23,077 nt of DNA, taken from positions 1-23,077 of the forward strand of contig CAZJEW010000021.1 of assembly GCA_964545285.1 (NCBI GenBank). Reading direction: 5' to 3'. This document shows positions 1 to 7,851 of the stretch, piece after piece. The translations under genes were made by a program, and so were the position numbers. The first letter of the stretch is position 1; each line of letters opens with the position of its first letter. The notes beneath the pieces are model-generated. The model searched no databases and was not told where the DNA came from. It was given only the letters and a program-made list of their open reading frames with translations. Source of the stretch: CAG-1000 sp964545285 (GTDB taxonomy: Bacteria; Bacillota_I; Bacilli_A; RF39; UBA660).

Positions 1-210
1 TAATTCTTTCATAAGAATTTCTACTGCTATAGTATGATTCTTTAAAGGTGTTTCTTTTCTAGTTTTTTCTCCATTATATTTAATAGTATAAAAACTTCCA
101 TCTATACCTATTTTTTCAAAAGTTCCACTTACTATCATATCTTCTCTAGGTAGTTCAAGCAATGTAAATTTTAATGATGAACTTCCTGCATTAACACTTA
201 ATATTTTCAT
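1..210 (-). CDS. ackA: Acetate kinase, N-terminal part (runs off the left edge)
   Basis: Seventy codons are visible, starting at the ATG whose first base is 210; the rest lies outside the window. The protein begins MKILSVNAGSSSLKF, the phosphate-binding N-terminal signature of acetate kinase (NAGSSSLK). Acetate kinase makes acetate and ATP from acetyl phosphate and ADP in the cytoplasm and is the ATP-yielding step of mixed-acid fermentation. A good Shine-Dalgarno (AGAGGAAAG) sits just before the start, and an extended -10 promoter lies about 25 bases upstream, so it is probably its own transcription unit. Butyrate and propionate kinases share the fold, but the first 15 residues fit AckA best. 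The active-site residues further on cannot be checked. Confidence 0.92.
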   Translation of the reverse strand, partial: MKILSVNAGSSSLKFTLLELPREDMIVSGTFEKIGIDGSFYTIKYNGEKTRKETPLKNHTIAVEILMKEL

Positions 211-232
211 TATACTTTCCTCTTTCATACAT

Positions 233-261
233 ATTATAACAAATCAAATAAAAAAAGTGAA
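233..261 (-). promoter_or_regulatory. Candidate promoter of ackA (extended -10)
   Basis: On the minus strand there is an extended -10, TGTTATAAT, at 241-233. A weak -35 (TTCACT, 261-256) lies 17 bases upstream. The -35 overlaps the terminator hairpin of the upstream unit, so termination and initiation sites are packed together. The same TGTTATAAT occurs before the RNase J gene. Confidence 0.55.
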
Positions 262-274
262 TGTTTTTCACTTT
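245..274 (-). terminator. Rho-independent terminator after the small gene at 273-392
   Basis: A 7-bp stem (AAAGTGA at 254-260 paired with TCACTTT at 268-274, 7-base loop) is followed on the minus strand by a run of T. It overlaps the stop codon of the 39-residue small gene and probably ends the whole unit starting at the RNase J gene. Confidence 0.7.
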
Positions 275-392
275 AATTATATCTTTCTATTATATTTTGT
301 TTGTTGTCTAATTCAACATATTCTTCATCTCTACTATTTATACATTTCCATTTATATAGATATATATTTTTTTTACTAAATCTATTTTTCAT
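273..392 (-). CDS. Small protein of 39 residues, unknown function
   Basis: The ATG at 392 is preceded by a well-placed AGGTGA ribosome binding site, and the frame is open to a TAA at 275-273 inside the terminator stem. The product begins MKNRFSKKNIYLYKWKC and is basic at the N-terminus and acidic in the middle (RDEEYVELD), with one Cys and no membrane segment. It sits 42 bases downstream of thiI and may be the last cistron of that operon. The start site with RBS and the placement between gene and terminator argue for a real gene. I do not recognise a family, and it could still be a chance frame in AT-rich DNA. Confidence 0.55.
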   Translation of the reverse strand: MKNRFSKKNIYLYKWKCINSRDEEYVELDNKQNIIERYN

Positions 393-434
393 ATATTCAC
401 CTATTATATAGTATGAGTAAATATATTAAAAATA

Positions 435-1613
435 TTATAATAAATTACTTATATGTTCTTTTAAATCTACTATTTCAACAGATTTAACTGCTTCTTTTAA
501 TAGCGGTTCAAAATCTATTTTTGATTCTTCTTCTATAATGTGTTTCATATTAGGATTAATAACGGGATGTTTTGGTACAAATATTGTACAACAATCTTCA
601 TATGGAAGTATTGATGTATCATAAGTATCTATTTCTTTTGAAATTTTTATTATATCGAGTTTATCAAAAGAACAAAGTGGTCTAAATATAGGATAGTTTG
701 TTACATTATTTACTACTAATATGCTTGATAAAGTTTGTGAAGCTACTTGACCTATACTTTCTCCATTAATTAAACATAAACATCTATTACGTTTTGCTAC
801 TTGAACTCCTATTCTATACATCATTCTTCTCATTATAGTTATTAAATATGTAGTATCCAGATTCTTATATATAGTTTCTTGTATCTCAGTAAAATTTATT
901 ACAAATAATTTACCATTAGAATTATATTTTTCTAACTTACGTGCAAGTTCTATTACTTTATTTCTAGCTTCTATACTTGTATGAGGTCTACTTTCAAAAT
1001 ACAAATAATTTAACTTTACGCCTCTTTTAATAGTTAGATATCCAGCAACAGGAGAATCAATACCACCACTTAACATAAGAAGTCCTTTTCCTTGAACTCC
1101 TACTGGATAACCACCTAAACATTTAATATGTTCATTAGAAATGTATACACCTTCTTTTCTAATTTCAACATCTAATGTAATATTTGGATTATGAACATCA
1201 ACTTTAATATTTGGAATGTTTTTAAGAATAAATCCTCCTATAATATTATTCATATCCATAGATTTAATAGTATAATTCTTATCCGCTCTGTTTGTATTAA
1301 TTTTAAATGTTTTAAATGATAAATCTTTCATAATATTTAAACATTCTTCTTTAATAGATTCTTCATCGGTATTATTGATATAATTTGTTAATACTATTTC
1401 GTATATTCCAAATATAGTTTTTAATATTTTAATAACTTTACTTAAATTATCATCATCTGTTTCTATAAACATTCTATAATAATCATCTTTTATTATTATA
1501 TTAAAAGAAGATAATTTTTCTTTTATATTATCTCTTAGAGTTTTAATAAAGAAATTTCTATTATCTTTTTTAGTAGTTAGTTCACCATATTTAATTAATA
1601 TAACTTTTTTCAT
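435..1613 (-). CDS. thiI: tRNA 4-thiouridine synthetase ThiI, without rhodanese domain
   Basis: This 392-residue protein activates U8 of tRNA by adenylation and inserts sulfur to give s4U; in many bacteria it also supplies sulfur for the thiazole of thiamine. The layout is a ferredoxin-like N-terminus (about 1-60), a THUMP domain (about 60-165) and a PP-loop ATPase with SGGIDSP at 182-188. The conserved YEDCC motif is at 338-342. The C-terminal rhodanese domain of the Escherichia coli enzyme is missing, as is usual in Firmicutes, where a dedicated cysteine desulfurase delivers the sulfur. That desulfurase is the gene just upstream: its TGA overlaps the thiI ATG by four bases (ATGA) and thiI has only a weak Shine-Dalgarno, so translation is probably coupled. 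Confidence 0.95.
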   Translation of the reverse strand: MKKVILIKYGELTTKKDNRNFFIKTLRDNIKEKLSSFNIIIKDDYYRMFIETDDDNLSKVIKILKTIFGIYEIVLTNYINNTDEESIKEECLNIMKDLSFKTFKINTNRADKNYTIKSMDMNNIIGGFILKNIPNIKVDVHNPNITLDVEIRKEGVYISNEHIKCLGGYPVGVQGKGLLMLSGGIDSPVAGYLTIKRGVKLNYLYFESRPHTSIEARNKVIELARKLEKYNSNGKLFVINFTEIQETIYKNLDTTYLITIMRRMMYRIGVQVAKRNRCLCLINGESIGQVASQTLSSILVVNNVTNYPIFRPLCSFDKLDIIKISKEIDTYDTSILPYEDCCTIFVPKHPVINPNMKHIIEEESKIDFEPLLKEAVKSVEIVDLKEHISNLL

Positions 1614-2734
1614 TTTAATAATAACTCATTCCATACTTGATCAAATATTTTTAAAAATTCTAGTATTTCTTCATTAGTTGTTAAGTGACTAATACTTATT
1701 CTTATAGATGTTGTTGATATAGTTTTATCACTATTTGATATAGCATTTAATATAGTACTTTCTTCTAGTGAAGAGCATGCTGTTGTAGTAGATATATATA
1801 TTTCATGTTTTTCTAAAGCATGGACAAATGTTTCACTTTTAATTTTCTTTAAACTTAAATTTATTATTTGAGGAACACATAATTCATTAGAATTAATTTG
1901 TACATCATATTTAGATAGCCCTTTAATAAGTGTATCTTTCAATTTTTCACATTTTTTAATTCTAGAATCTAATGTATCATTTACTAGCCTTATTGCTTTT
2001 GAAAAAGATACTATTAATGGTAAAGCAGGAGTTCCACCTCTAAAAGGACAGTTCTCTGTAGTTCCATATATAAGAGTTTCTATTTGCAAATCTTTTCTTT
2101 TATATAATATTCCTATTCCTTTAGGAGCATATATTTTATGTGATGAAAAAGATGCTAAATCTACATCACTTAAATAAAATTTAGCTTTTCCTAATAATTG
2201 AGTCATATCACTATGAAATATAACATTTGGATTCTTCTTATTAATAGCTTGTCTAATGCTTTTTAAAGGTGCTCTAAAGCCAACTTCTGAATTAACAGCA
2301 CAAATACTAACAAGAATAGTATCATCTCTTACAATCTCTTCTAAATGTTTTAAATCAACTTGACCGTTTGGAAGAAGATTAACAAATTCAATTTCAAAAC
2401 CCAAACTGCTTAAAAATCCCATTGTTTCAAGAACACTTTTATGTTCTAATTTAGAAGTAATAATGTGTTTACCTTTTTTTTCATATTTAAATGCTACACC
2501 TTTTATGGCAGTACTATTACTTTCAGAAGCACCACTGGTGAATATTAACTCTTTTGGATGACAATTAAATATATCAGCAATTTGATTAGTAGCTTGCATC
2601 AATAGTTCTTTAGACTTAACACCCAAAGTATGAATTGAATTAGCATTACCAATATATTCTTTAGTAACTTTATTATATGAATCTAATACTCTATCATCAA
2701 CTGGTGTAGTAGCACTATAATCTAAATATATCAT
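1610..2734 (-). CDS. Cysteine desulfurase (NifS/IscS-like), ThiI partner
   Basis: This 374-residue PLP enzyme takes sulfur from cysteine as a persulfide. It begins MIYLDYSATTP, typical of NifS-type desulfurases. Key residues are His98 in LEHKS, Asp176 and Gln179 in HSDMTQ, the PLP lysine Lys200 in SSHKIYAPKG, and the catalytic Cys320 in TTTACSS. The direct overlap with thiI points to sulfur delivery for tRNA 4-thiouridine rather than a general iron-sulfur role; no suf or isc scaffold gene is in the window. Its Shine-Dalgarno AGGAG overlaps the TAG stop of the RNase J gene, so the three genes form one operon. Sulfur supply to thiamine synthesis is possible but cannot be shown here. Confidence 0.92.
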   Translation of the reverse strand: MIYLDYSATTPVDDRVLDSYNKVTKEYIGNANSIHTLGVKSKELLMQATNQIADIFNCHPKELIFTSGASESNSTAIKGVAFKYEKKGKHIITSKLEHKSVLETMGFLSSLGFEIEFVNLLPNGQVDLKHLEEIVRDDTILVSICAVNSEVGFRAPLKSIRQAINKKNPNVIFHSDMTQLLGKAKFYLSDVDLASFSSHKIYAPKGIGILYKRKDLQIETLIYGTTENCPFRGGTPALPLIVSFSKAIRLVNDTLDSRIKKCEKLKDTLIKGLSKYDVQINSNELCVPQIINLSLKKIKSETFVHALEKHEIYISTTTACSSLEESTILNAISNSDKTISTTSIRISISHLTTNEEILEFLKIFDQVWNELLLK

Positions 2735-2743
2735 AATAATCTC

Positions 2744-4393
2744 CTATATTTCTTGTATTACAGTAAGTATTACCGGTCTACATTGAGTTAATTTATATAT
2801 GTATTCTCCTATTTTTTCTCTCATATCATTTCTAATCTTAACATAATCAGCAAATTTTGAATTATGTGTATTATCTTTAATAATATTTAAACTGATAGAT
2901 TTTAAATCATTCATAAAATCATTATTTGTTTTATCATAAACAAATCCTCTAGTGAGAATTTCAGGTTCAACAACAATACATTTATCCTTCTTGCTTAAAG
3001 TAGCAGACACTAATAATAAACCATTATTTCCAAGCAGTTCTCTATCTTTAAGAACTAGTTCTCCAACATCCTCACTACTTTTTCCATCAATTAATATGTC
3101 ATCTACAAATATATGATCATAATTTTCTTTTAATTTTCCATTTTCAAATGTAACAATATCACCATTTTCTTTTAATAAGATATTATCTTTTTTAATTCCA
3201 ACTTTAAATGCAAGATTTCCATTTTCAACTTGATATCTATATTCACCTTTAATAGGCATATAGTATTTAGGATTAAATAATTTAATTAATAACATAATAT
3301 CTTCACTAGAAGCATGATGTCTAACACTTTTTTCTTTAGGTATTGTTTCAATATTTACACCTAATATAGATAACTCATTCATTATCTTAACAATAGTTTT
3401 TTCATATGCATCATAACTAGGTTCAGCAAAGCATATTGTATCTCCTTTATTTAATGATACAAATTTATCATGACCAGCAATTATTCTATTAATATTCGAA
3501 TATGGATTTTCTCTATCATTACTTATTAATATAACAGTATTATTAAGTTTTAAATCAGTAAGATTGCCTAATATATTTTCATCAATATCTAAATAATTAT
3601 TTTTAACACTAATGTTTACTATACTGTGTAATTCTTTACCCATTATTACAACTTTTCTACCTTTATTTTTCAAAGAGTTAAATATTTCTTGCATAGTGTA
3701 TATATGTAATGGAAGTACACTAAATATTATTCTTCCATCATTCTTATCAATAACATTTTTAAAAAATGATTCTAGTTTATGATTTGGTGAAGTATGTCCT
3801 TTCTTTTCAGCAAAGACACTTTCGCACATTAAGCATAATACCCCTTGTTTTCCAATATAAGCAATCTTACCTAAATCCATATCATAATTACCTGTCATAG
3901 TTGGATCAATAACAAAATCAGCCATATATATTATAGCTCCATCATCTGTATTTATTGAATAACCAACTGTTTCAGGACTACTATGAGTTACACTGAATGG
4001 GAACACACTAAACCCATCAAAATCTATTTTTTTGTGTGCTTTTATTACATTAAGATTCTTAAGTTCTACTTTTTCTTCTTCACATTCATATTTAATTATT
4101 TCACTTGTATAATTAGTAGCATATACATTTATTTCAGGTAAAGCTTTAATTAAATCTGTAAGTGCACCCATATTTTCATTATGTGGATGAGTTATAAAAA
4201 CACCTACTATATCTTTAGCGTGATTAACAAGATAAGAAAAATCAGGTATTACATAATCAACACCATACATTTTATCTGGTGCATATTTAATACCACAATC
4301 AAATATCAGTATTTTATCGTTTATTGATACTGTATATAAGTTTTTTCCATTTTCATTTAAACCACCTAAAGCCATTATATTTACTTTTTTCAT
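2744..4393 (-). CDS. RNase J family protein with degenerate active site (J2-like)
   Basis: This 549-residue protein has the metallo-beta-lactamase, beta-CASP and C-terminal layout of RNase J, a 5'-3' exonuclease and endonuclease of mRNA decay in Firmicutes. The fold signatures are visible (MALGGLNENGKN at 7-18, FDCGIKY, a GEYR motif at 383-386). The metal-binding residues are not. The usual HxHxDH reads HPHNEN at 69-74, so its last Asp and His are Glu and Asn. The usual PVHGEYR reads PIKGEYR, with Lys382 for His, and SGHA reads HHA at 359-361. His137 and Asp159 remain. It is therefore likely a non-catalytic, RNase J2-like partner of an active J1 encoded elsewhere. It is the first gene of the operon with the cysteine desulfurase and thiI, with Shine-Dalgarno AAGGAG. 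Confidence 0.85.
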   Translation of the reverse strand: MKKVNIMALGGLNENGKNLYTVSINDKILIFDCGIKYAPDKMYGVDYVIPDFSYLVNHAKDIVGVFITHPHNENMGALTDLIKALPEINVYATNYTSEIIKYECEEEKVELKNLNVIKAHKKIDFDGFSVFPFSVTHSSPETVGYSINTDDGAIIYMADFVIDPTMTGNYDMDLGKIAYIGKQGVLCLMCESVFAEKKGHTSPNHKLESFFKNVIDKNDGRIIFSVLPLHIYTMQEIFNSLKNKGRKVVIMGKELHSIVNISVKNNYLDIDENILGNLTDLKLNNTVILISNDRENPYSNINRIIAGHDKFVSLNKGDTICFAEPSYDAYEKTIVKIMNELSILGVNIETIPKEKSVRHHASSEDIMLLIKLFNPKYYMPIKGEYRYQVENGNLAFKVGIKKDNILLKENGDIVTFENGKLKENYDHIFVDDILIDGKSSEDVGELVLKDRELLGNNGLLLVSATLSKKDKCIVVEPEILTRGFVYDKTNNDFMNDLKSISLNIIKDNTHNSKFADYVKIRNDMREKIGEYIYKLTQCRPVILTVIQEI

Positions 4394-4431
4394 ATTAATT
4401 CCATCTCCTTAAAAGTTCAAATATTAGATAT

Positions 4432-4440
4432 ATTATAACA
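4432..4440 (-). promoter_or_regulatory. Extended -10 promoter of the RNase J / desulfurase / thiI operon
   Basis: TGTTATAAT is read on the minus strand at 4440-4432, about 40 bases before the RNase J start. No good -35 is visible, which fits an extended -10 promoter. It lies just after the terminator of rpoZ. Confidence 0.55.
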
Positions 4441-4452
4441 TAAACAATTAAA

Positions 4453-4477
4453 AAATACTAGATATAATCTAGCATTT
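4453..4477 (-). terminator. Rho-independent terminator of rpoZ
   Basis: An 11-bp stem (4467-4477 with 4453-4463, core CTAGAT/ATCTAG, one G-T pair, 3-base loop) is followed on the minus strand by a short T run. It starts 26 bases after the rpoZ stop codon. Confidence 0.7.
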
Positions 4478-4502
4478 AATATTTAATGTTAAAACAATAT
4501 AA

Positions 4503-4706
4503 TTATTCAGTAGTTTTTACTGTAATTAGTCCTCTCTCTATTTCTTCTAGAGCTCTTCCTATTTCCTTTTTAGATTTATATTCATTTTCAGACATTTGAA
4601 AATGATGATGCTCTTTCATAACTTTAGCTCTATCTGCAACTATATGTACTAACTTATACTTAGAATCAACTATATTTAGAAGTTTATCTATTGATGGGTA
4701 TATCAT
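4503..4706 (-). CDS. rpoZ: RNA polymerase omega subunit
   Basis: This 67-residue protein begins MIYPSIDKLLNIVDSKYKLV and continues VADRAK, matching the conserved N-terminal helices of Firmicute omega subunits. KEIGRALEEIERGLI fits the conserved region that follows. Omega binds the C-terminal part of beta-prime and helps RNA polymerase assemble. In many Firmicutes rpoZ follows gmk; here no gmk is adjacent and the gene appears monocistronic, with its own promoter and terminator. The Shine-Dalgarno is GAGGAG. Confidence 0.93.
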   Translation of the reverse strand: MIYPSIDKLLNIVDSKYKLVHIVADRAKVMKEHHHFQMSENEYKSKKEIGRALEEIERGLITVKTTE

Positions 4707-4727
4707 TATCTCATCTCCTCTATTATT

Positions 4728-4756
4728 AGTATATATAATCTTTAAAACACATACAA
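4728..4756 (-). promoter_or_regulatory. Candidate promoter of rpoZ
   Basis: On the minus strand TTGTAT (4756-4751) and TATACT (4733-4728) are separated by 17 bases, about 22 bases before the rpoZ ATG. No terminator is visible between trmL and this site, so some read-through from trmL is possible. Confidence 0.5.
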
Positions 4757-4793
4757 CAAATTAACAAAAAAATTGACAATAAATTTACAAGAA

Positions 4794-5306
4794 TTATTTA
4801 CTTTCTTCTATATAATTTTTTGATTTATGTGGTTCATCAAATAATAAGCTTGGATAACCTTGTTGCCTTAAAGCTTCATAAGTCATAATAGCTACAGTAT
4901 TTGATAGATTTAATGCTCTTACATTATCAGTCATAGGAATTCTCATACATCTATCAATATATGGTTTTAATACCTTTGGTGGTATACCTGTAGATTCTTT
5001 TCCAAAAAAGAAATAATAGTTCTTATCTTTATCACTGTAATCAAAACTATCATGTGATCTATGTCCATATCTTGTTAAAAAATAAAACTCTCCAACATTC
5101 TTTTTATAAAATTCTTCTATGTTTTCATAAACATAATATTTACATTTATCAATATAATTAACACCACATCTTTTAATATATTTTTCTTCTAAACTAAAAC
5201 CTAAGGGTTTGATTAAATGAAGAATAGAATTACTTGCAACGCAAGTTCTCATAATATTTCCAGTATTTTGTGGTATTTCAGGTTCAAACAATACAATATT
5301 TATCAT
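4794..5306 (-). CDS. trmL: tRNA (cytidine(34)-2'-O)-methyltransferase
   Basis: This 170-residue SPOUT-class methyltransferase methylates the ribose of the wobble base in certain leucine tRNAs. The start, MINIVLFEPEIPQNTGNIMR, is diagnostic for TrmL. The S-adenosylmethionine-binding knot motifs follow: FGKESTGIP at 101-109 (usually FGRETxGLP) and IPMTDNVRALNLSNTVAI at 123-140. The length matches the family. It is the last gene of an apparent operon with an SGNH hydrolase protein only 8 bases upstream. The Shine-Dalgarno TAGGAG is well placed. Confidence 0.95.
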   Translation of the reverse strand: MINIVLFEPEIPQNTGNIMRTCVASNSILHLIKPLGFSLEEKYIKRCGVNYIDKCKYYVYENIEEFYKKNVGEFYFLTRYGHRSHDSFDYSDKDKNYYFFFGKESTGIPPKVLKPYIDRCMRIPMTDNVRALNLSNTVAIMTYEALRQQGYPSLLFDEPHKSKNYIEESK

Positions 5307-5314
5307 TTTTTCTC

Positions 5315-6427
5315 CTATTTAATACAAGATTTAATATTTGAATATATAAACTTATACCCTTCTCTTGTATAATGTATTCCATCGCTTGATACATAACTTT
5401 CTACCCATTTATTAATAGTTGCTTTATTATAAACATCACAATAAGTAGCATTACTCATATTGGACACACAGTTTTTTAATTTATTATTAAAATTAACTAT
5501 ACTAGCATTTCTTACATAACGAGATTTTGAATCATTAACAGGATTAACTGATACTATAATTATATTATTATCACTACTAATTGAATCAGAAAAATTTTTA
5601 TACAAAGTACAATAATCGCTTCCCAAATCATTTACTCCATAATTTAATACAATGTTATAAGAATTATCTGGATTTGAATTTAATAGTGATTTCACTTGTG
5701 AAGAGTGATTTAAAAAATCTTTTTTTGTTCCTCCATCTTTTGCATAAACTTTGTCAGTTGATGGTAATGAAACATATATTTTAAGACCATTAGTTCTTGA
5801 ATCACCCATAAATATGATACCACTTTTTTCTTTATTATTTGTTTCTGATACTTCAGTACTTACTTTATCTTCACTTTCTATTGATGATATTTCTGTACTA
5901 ATTTTATTTTCATTCTCTTGTGCTGATATTTGACAACTAATAGCATCTTTTCTCTCTTTTTCTATTGCTTCATTAACCTTAGCTAGTCTTTCTTTATATT
6001 CTTTTTTTAATTCAGGATCATCTATTTTATTAATTGATGATAAAGCTTTATCATAATCATTATAATCATTAGTTTGTTCAGCTTGGGAAACTAGTTTATC
6101 AGAATTTGATACAACAATTTTTTGTATTTGTTCTGATGAAACATTTACTAAACACCCAACTTTCTCATTATTAGGATCTGACAATTTGATTACTAATGTA
6201 ATAATTGTAGGAACTAAAAATATTGCTAATGCAGCTATTACTCTTCTTGTTGAAGATTGAAAAGTTGATTTTAATGATGGATCATTATTTTTAGAAATTG
6301 CTTTTACAAAATCAAACATAACATATAATATTAATGTTATTGGAACGCATACTTTAATAATATTTATAAGAATACTTATATATCTTGCAAAATATAATAC
6401 ATCAACATTTTCACACACAGATTGCAT
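5315..6427 (-). CDS. Membrane protein with C-terminal SGNH/GDSL hydrolase domain
   Basis: This 370-residue protein has three parts. Residues 1-90 hold two membrane segments (about 15-40 and 63-82) joined by a charged loop with KAISKNND; this resembles the two-helix VirB2/TrbC-like membrane proteins of Firmicutes. Residues 95-200 are a charged, probably coiled-coil linker with an imperfect repeat (KISTEIS at 175-181, KVSTEVS at 189-195). Residues 203-370 are an SGNH hydrolase: GDS at 208-210 (nucleophile Ser210), GVND at 264-267 and DGIH with Asp349 and His352. The family removes acyl groups from lipids or cell-wall and surface glycans; the substrate is unknown. If both helices span the membrane, the hydrolase lies on the same side as the N-terminus. 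It lies 29 bases after the transglutaminase-like gene. Confidence 0.75.
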   Translation of the reverse strand: MQSVCENVDVLYFARYISILINIIKVCVPITLILYVMFDFVKAISKNNDPSLKSTFQSSTRRVIAALAIFLVPTIITLVIKLSDPNNEKVGCLVNVSSEQIQKIVVSNSDKLVSQAEQTNDYNDYDKALSSINKIDDPELKKEYKERLAKVNEAIEKERKDAISCQISAQENENKISTEISSIESEDKVSTEVSETNNKEKSGIIFMGDSRTNGLKIYVSLPSTDKVYAKDGGTKKDFLNHSSQVKSLLNSNPDNSYNIVLNYGVNDLGSDYCTLYKNFSDSISSDNNIIIVSVNPVNDSKSRYVRNASIVNFNNKLKNCVSNMSNATYCDVYNKATINKWVESYVSSDGIHYTREGYKFIYSNIKSCIK

Positions 6428-6456
6428 ACTTATTCCTCCATTACAATTAATAATAT

Positions 6457-7734
6457 TTACATTTTATAACTTTCACTGTCTCCCATAACTGCTTCACTCA
6501 TCTCAACATCATATGGAAAATATTTACTTTTTCTTAAAAGATAGTCTTCTAATACTTGAGTACACCAGTCCCTAAGTTCACTTATATTTAAATTTGAAGT
6601 GTTCTTCTTTGATTGAAGTATTCCGCTAAATAACGTTTGAGGAGGTATTTCATTATTACTTTTTATTAATATATAGTTAGCATATTCATTTATAAAAGAA
6701 TCATATTCTTTACTTGATAAACCAAACCCATTACCGTATTTACTATATAGTTCAACATATTTATCCTCATCTAATATATTTAAAATACTCATTATTTTAT
6801 AAAATAATTCTTGATAGCCATTATCAGTATTAGAATTTAAATATGCATTAATCCTTCTGTTAAAGTCTACTGCATCTTTAGAACCTAACAAATAATCATA
6901 TATATTCAAATAAAACAATCTATGTTCTTTATCAGTATCAGAATATGGATATAACGCAAAGCTATAATAATCCCTTGAAACTGAATTATCCCAAGTTGGA
7001 TCAGATACATAATATCCATCAATACTATATTTAGGATCAACTAAGTTAACCAATACTCTACTGTGGCCTTTCTGTTCTTTAATTACTTCACTTCTTATTT
7101 CATTCTTTTTAGATTCACCATCTAATTCAAAGTCATATGGCATAGCTTTAATTCCAACTTTATCAAGAAGGTTACATAACAATCTAGAAAATCCAGTACA
7201 AACAATTAAATCACCATTTAAAATATATCTTATTCTTCTTGATTTATCGCCATTTGTTCCGTCCCCCTTATATGGCATATAATGTGTTACTTTATTATAT
7301 ACTGCTAAAAACTTTTCTAAAGGGGACATATTACTATTTTTAATGCTTTCTACTAATTCATTTAGTTTCTTTTCCTCTTCAATGTATTCTTCAACATTAT
7401 ATTGATATCCATCATCTCCAATGATTAATGTAATACCATTGCCTTCTTCATCTAAAATACCACTCTCATTTAAATCTTTTCTAGAAATAAAATCTATTAA
7501 TATTTTTGCTTTTTTGTTGTATTTCCTCAAAGCATTTATAATTGCTAATACTTGTATAAAGTATTCTTTTTGACTAATTACTTCATTATATTCTAAATAA
7601 TTAGGAGGTTCTATAACTAAAGATACCTCGCTTTTCATATATCTAAAATTATCAAGTTCCTCTTCAGATAAATCAGAACTTAATAAAAACATATCACTAT
7701 TTTTAACTTCTTCTAACGAATAACTATCTATCAT
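6457..7734 (-). CDS. Transglutaminase-like cysteine protease fold protein
   Basis: This 425-residue protein has no signal peptide or membrane segment, so it appears cytoplasmic. Residues about 135-250 carry a transglutaminase-like core: Cys179 in NGDLIVCTGFSRLL, His224 in KGHSRVLVNLVD and Asp245 in YYVSDPTWDN, spaced as a Cys-His-Asp triad. The flanking regions (1-130 and 260-425) are not recognised. Members of this superfamily act as peptidases, cross-linking enzymes or amidases; the substrate cannot be told from sequence. It is probably the first gene of an operon with the SGNH protein and trmL. The start at 7734 has a GGGTGAT ribosome binding site. The YYVSDPTWDN motif is strong, so the fold call is firmer than any function. 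Confidence 0.72.
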   Translation of the reverse strand: MIDSYSLEEVKNSDMFLLSSDLSEEELDNFRYMKSEVSLVIEPPNYLEYNEVISQKEYFIQVLAIINALRKYNKKAKILIDFISRKDLNESGILDEEGNGITLIIGDDGYQYNVEEYIEEEKKLNELVESIKNSNMSPLEKFLAVYNKVTHYMPYKGDGTNGDKSRRIRYILNGDLIVCTGFSRLLCNLLDKVGIKAMPYDFELDGESKKNEIRSEVIKEQKGHSRVLVNLVDPKYSIDGYYVSDPTWDNSVSRDYYSFALYPYSDTDKEHRLFYLNIYDYLLGSKDAVDFNRRINAYLNSNTDNGYQELFYKIMSILNILDEDKYVELYSKYGNGFGLSSKEYDSFINEYANYILIKSNNEIPPQTLFSGILQSKKNTSNLNISELRDWCTQVLEDYLLRKSKYFPYDVEMSEAVMGDSESYKM

Positions 7735-7787
7735 ACATAATCACCCATAATAATTTTACTAAAAATATCTCAAAAAGTCACTATAAA

Positions 7788-7814
7788 TAATTATTATATT
7801 TTTTATAATAATTA
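7788..7814. repeat. Perfect AT-only inverted repeat
   Basis: TAATTATTATA (7788-7798) and its exact complement (7804-7814) flank a TTTTT loop. It lies between the CotD-like gene's terminator and the transglutaminase-like gene. It may be a secondary hairpin or part of the downstream promoter region. In such AT-rich DNA, chance is possible. Confidence 0.45.
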
Positions 7815-7823
7815 AATTAAATA

Positions 7824-7848
7824 AAAAGACTATTCTATATAGTCTTTT
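7824..7848 (-). terminator. Rho-independent terminator of the CotD-like gene
   Basis: A perfect 10-bp stem (AAAAGACTAT at 7824-7833 with its complement at 7839-7848, 5-base loop) is followed by T-rich sequence on the minus strand. It begins three bases after the CotD-like stop codon. Confidence 0.8.
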
Positions 7849-7851
7849 ATA

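Noticed and set aside
1610..1613. Use of TGA as tryptophan (Mycoplasma code)
   Set aside because: TGG codes for Trp in clearly conserved places, and TGA ends the cysteine desulfurase right at the thiI start, so the standard bacterial code applies.
4773..4778. Plus-strand TTGACA between rpoZ and trmL
   Set aside because: No acceptable -10 follows at 16-18 bases and no plus-strand gene is downstream.
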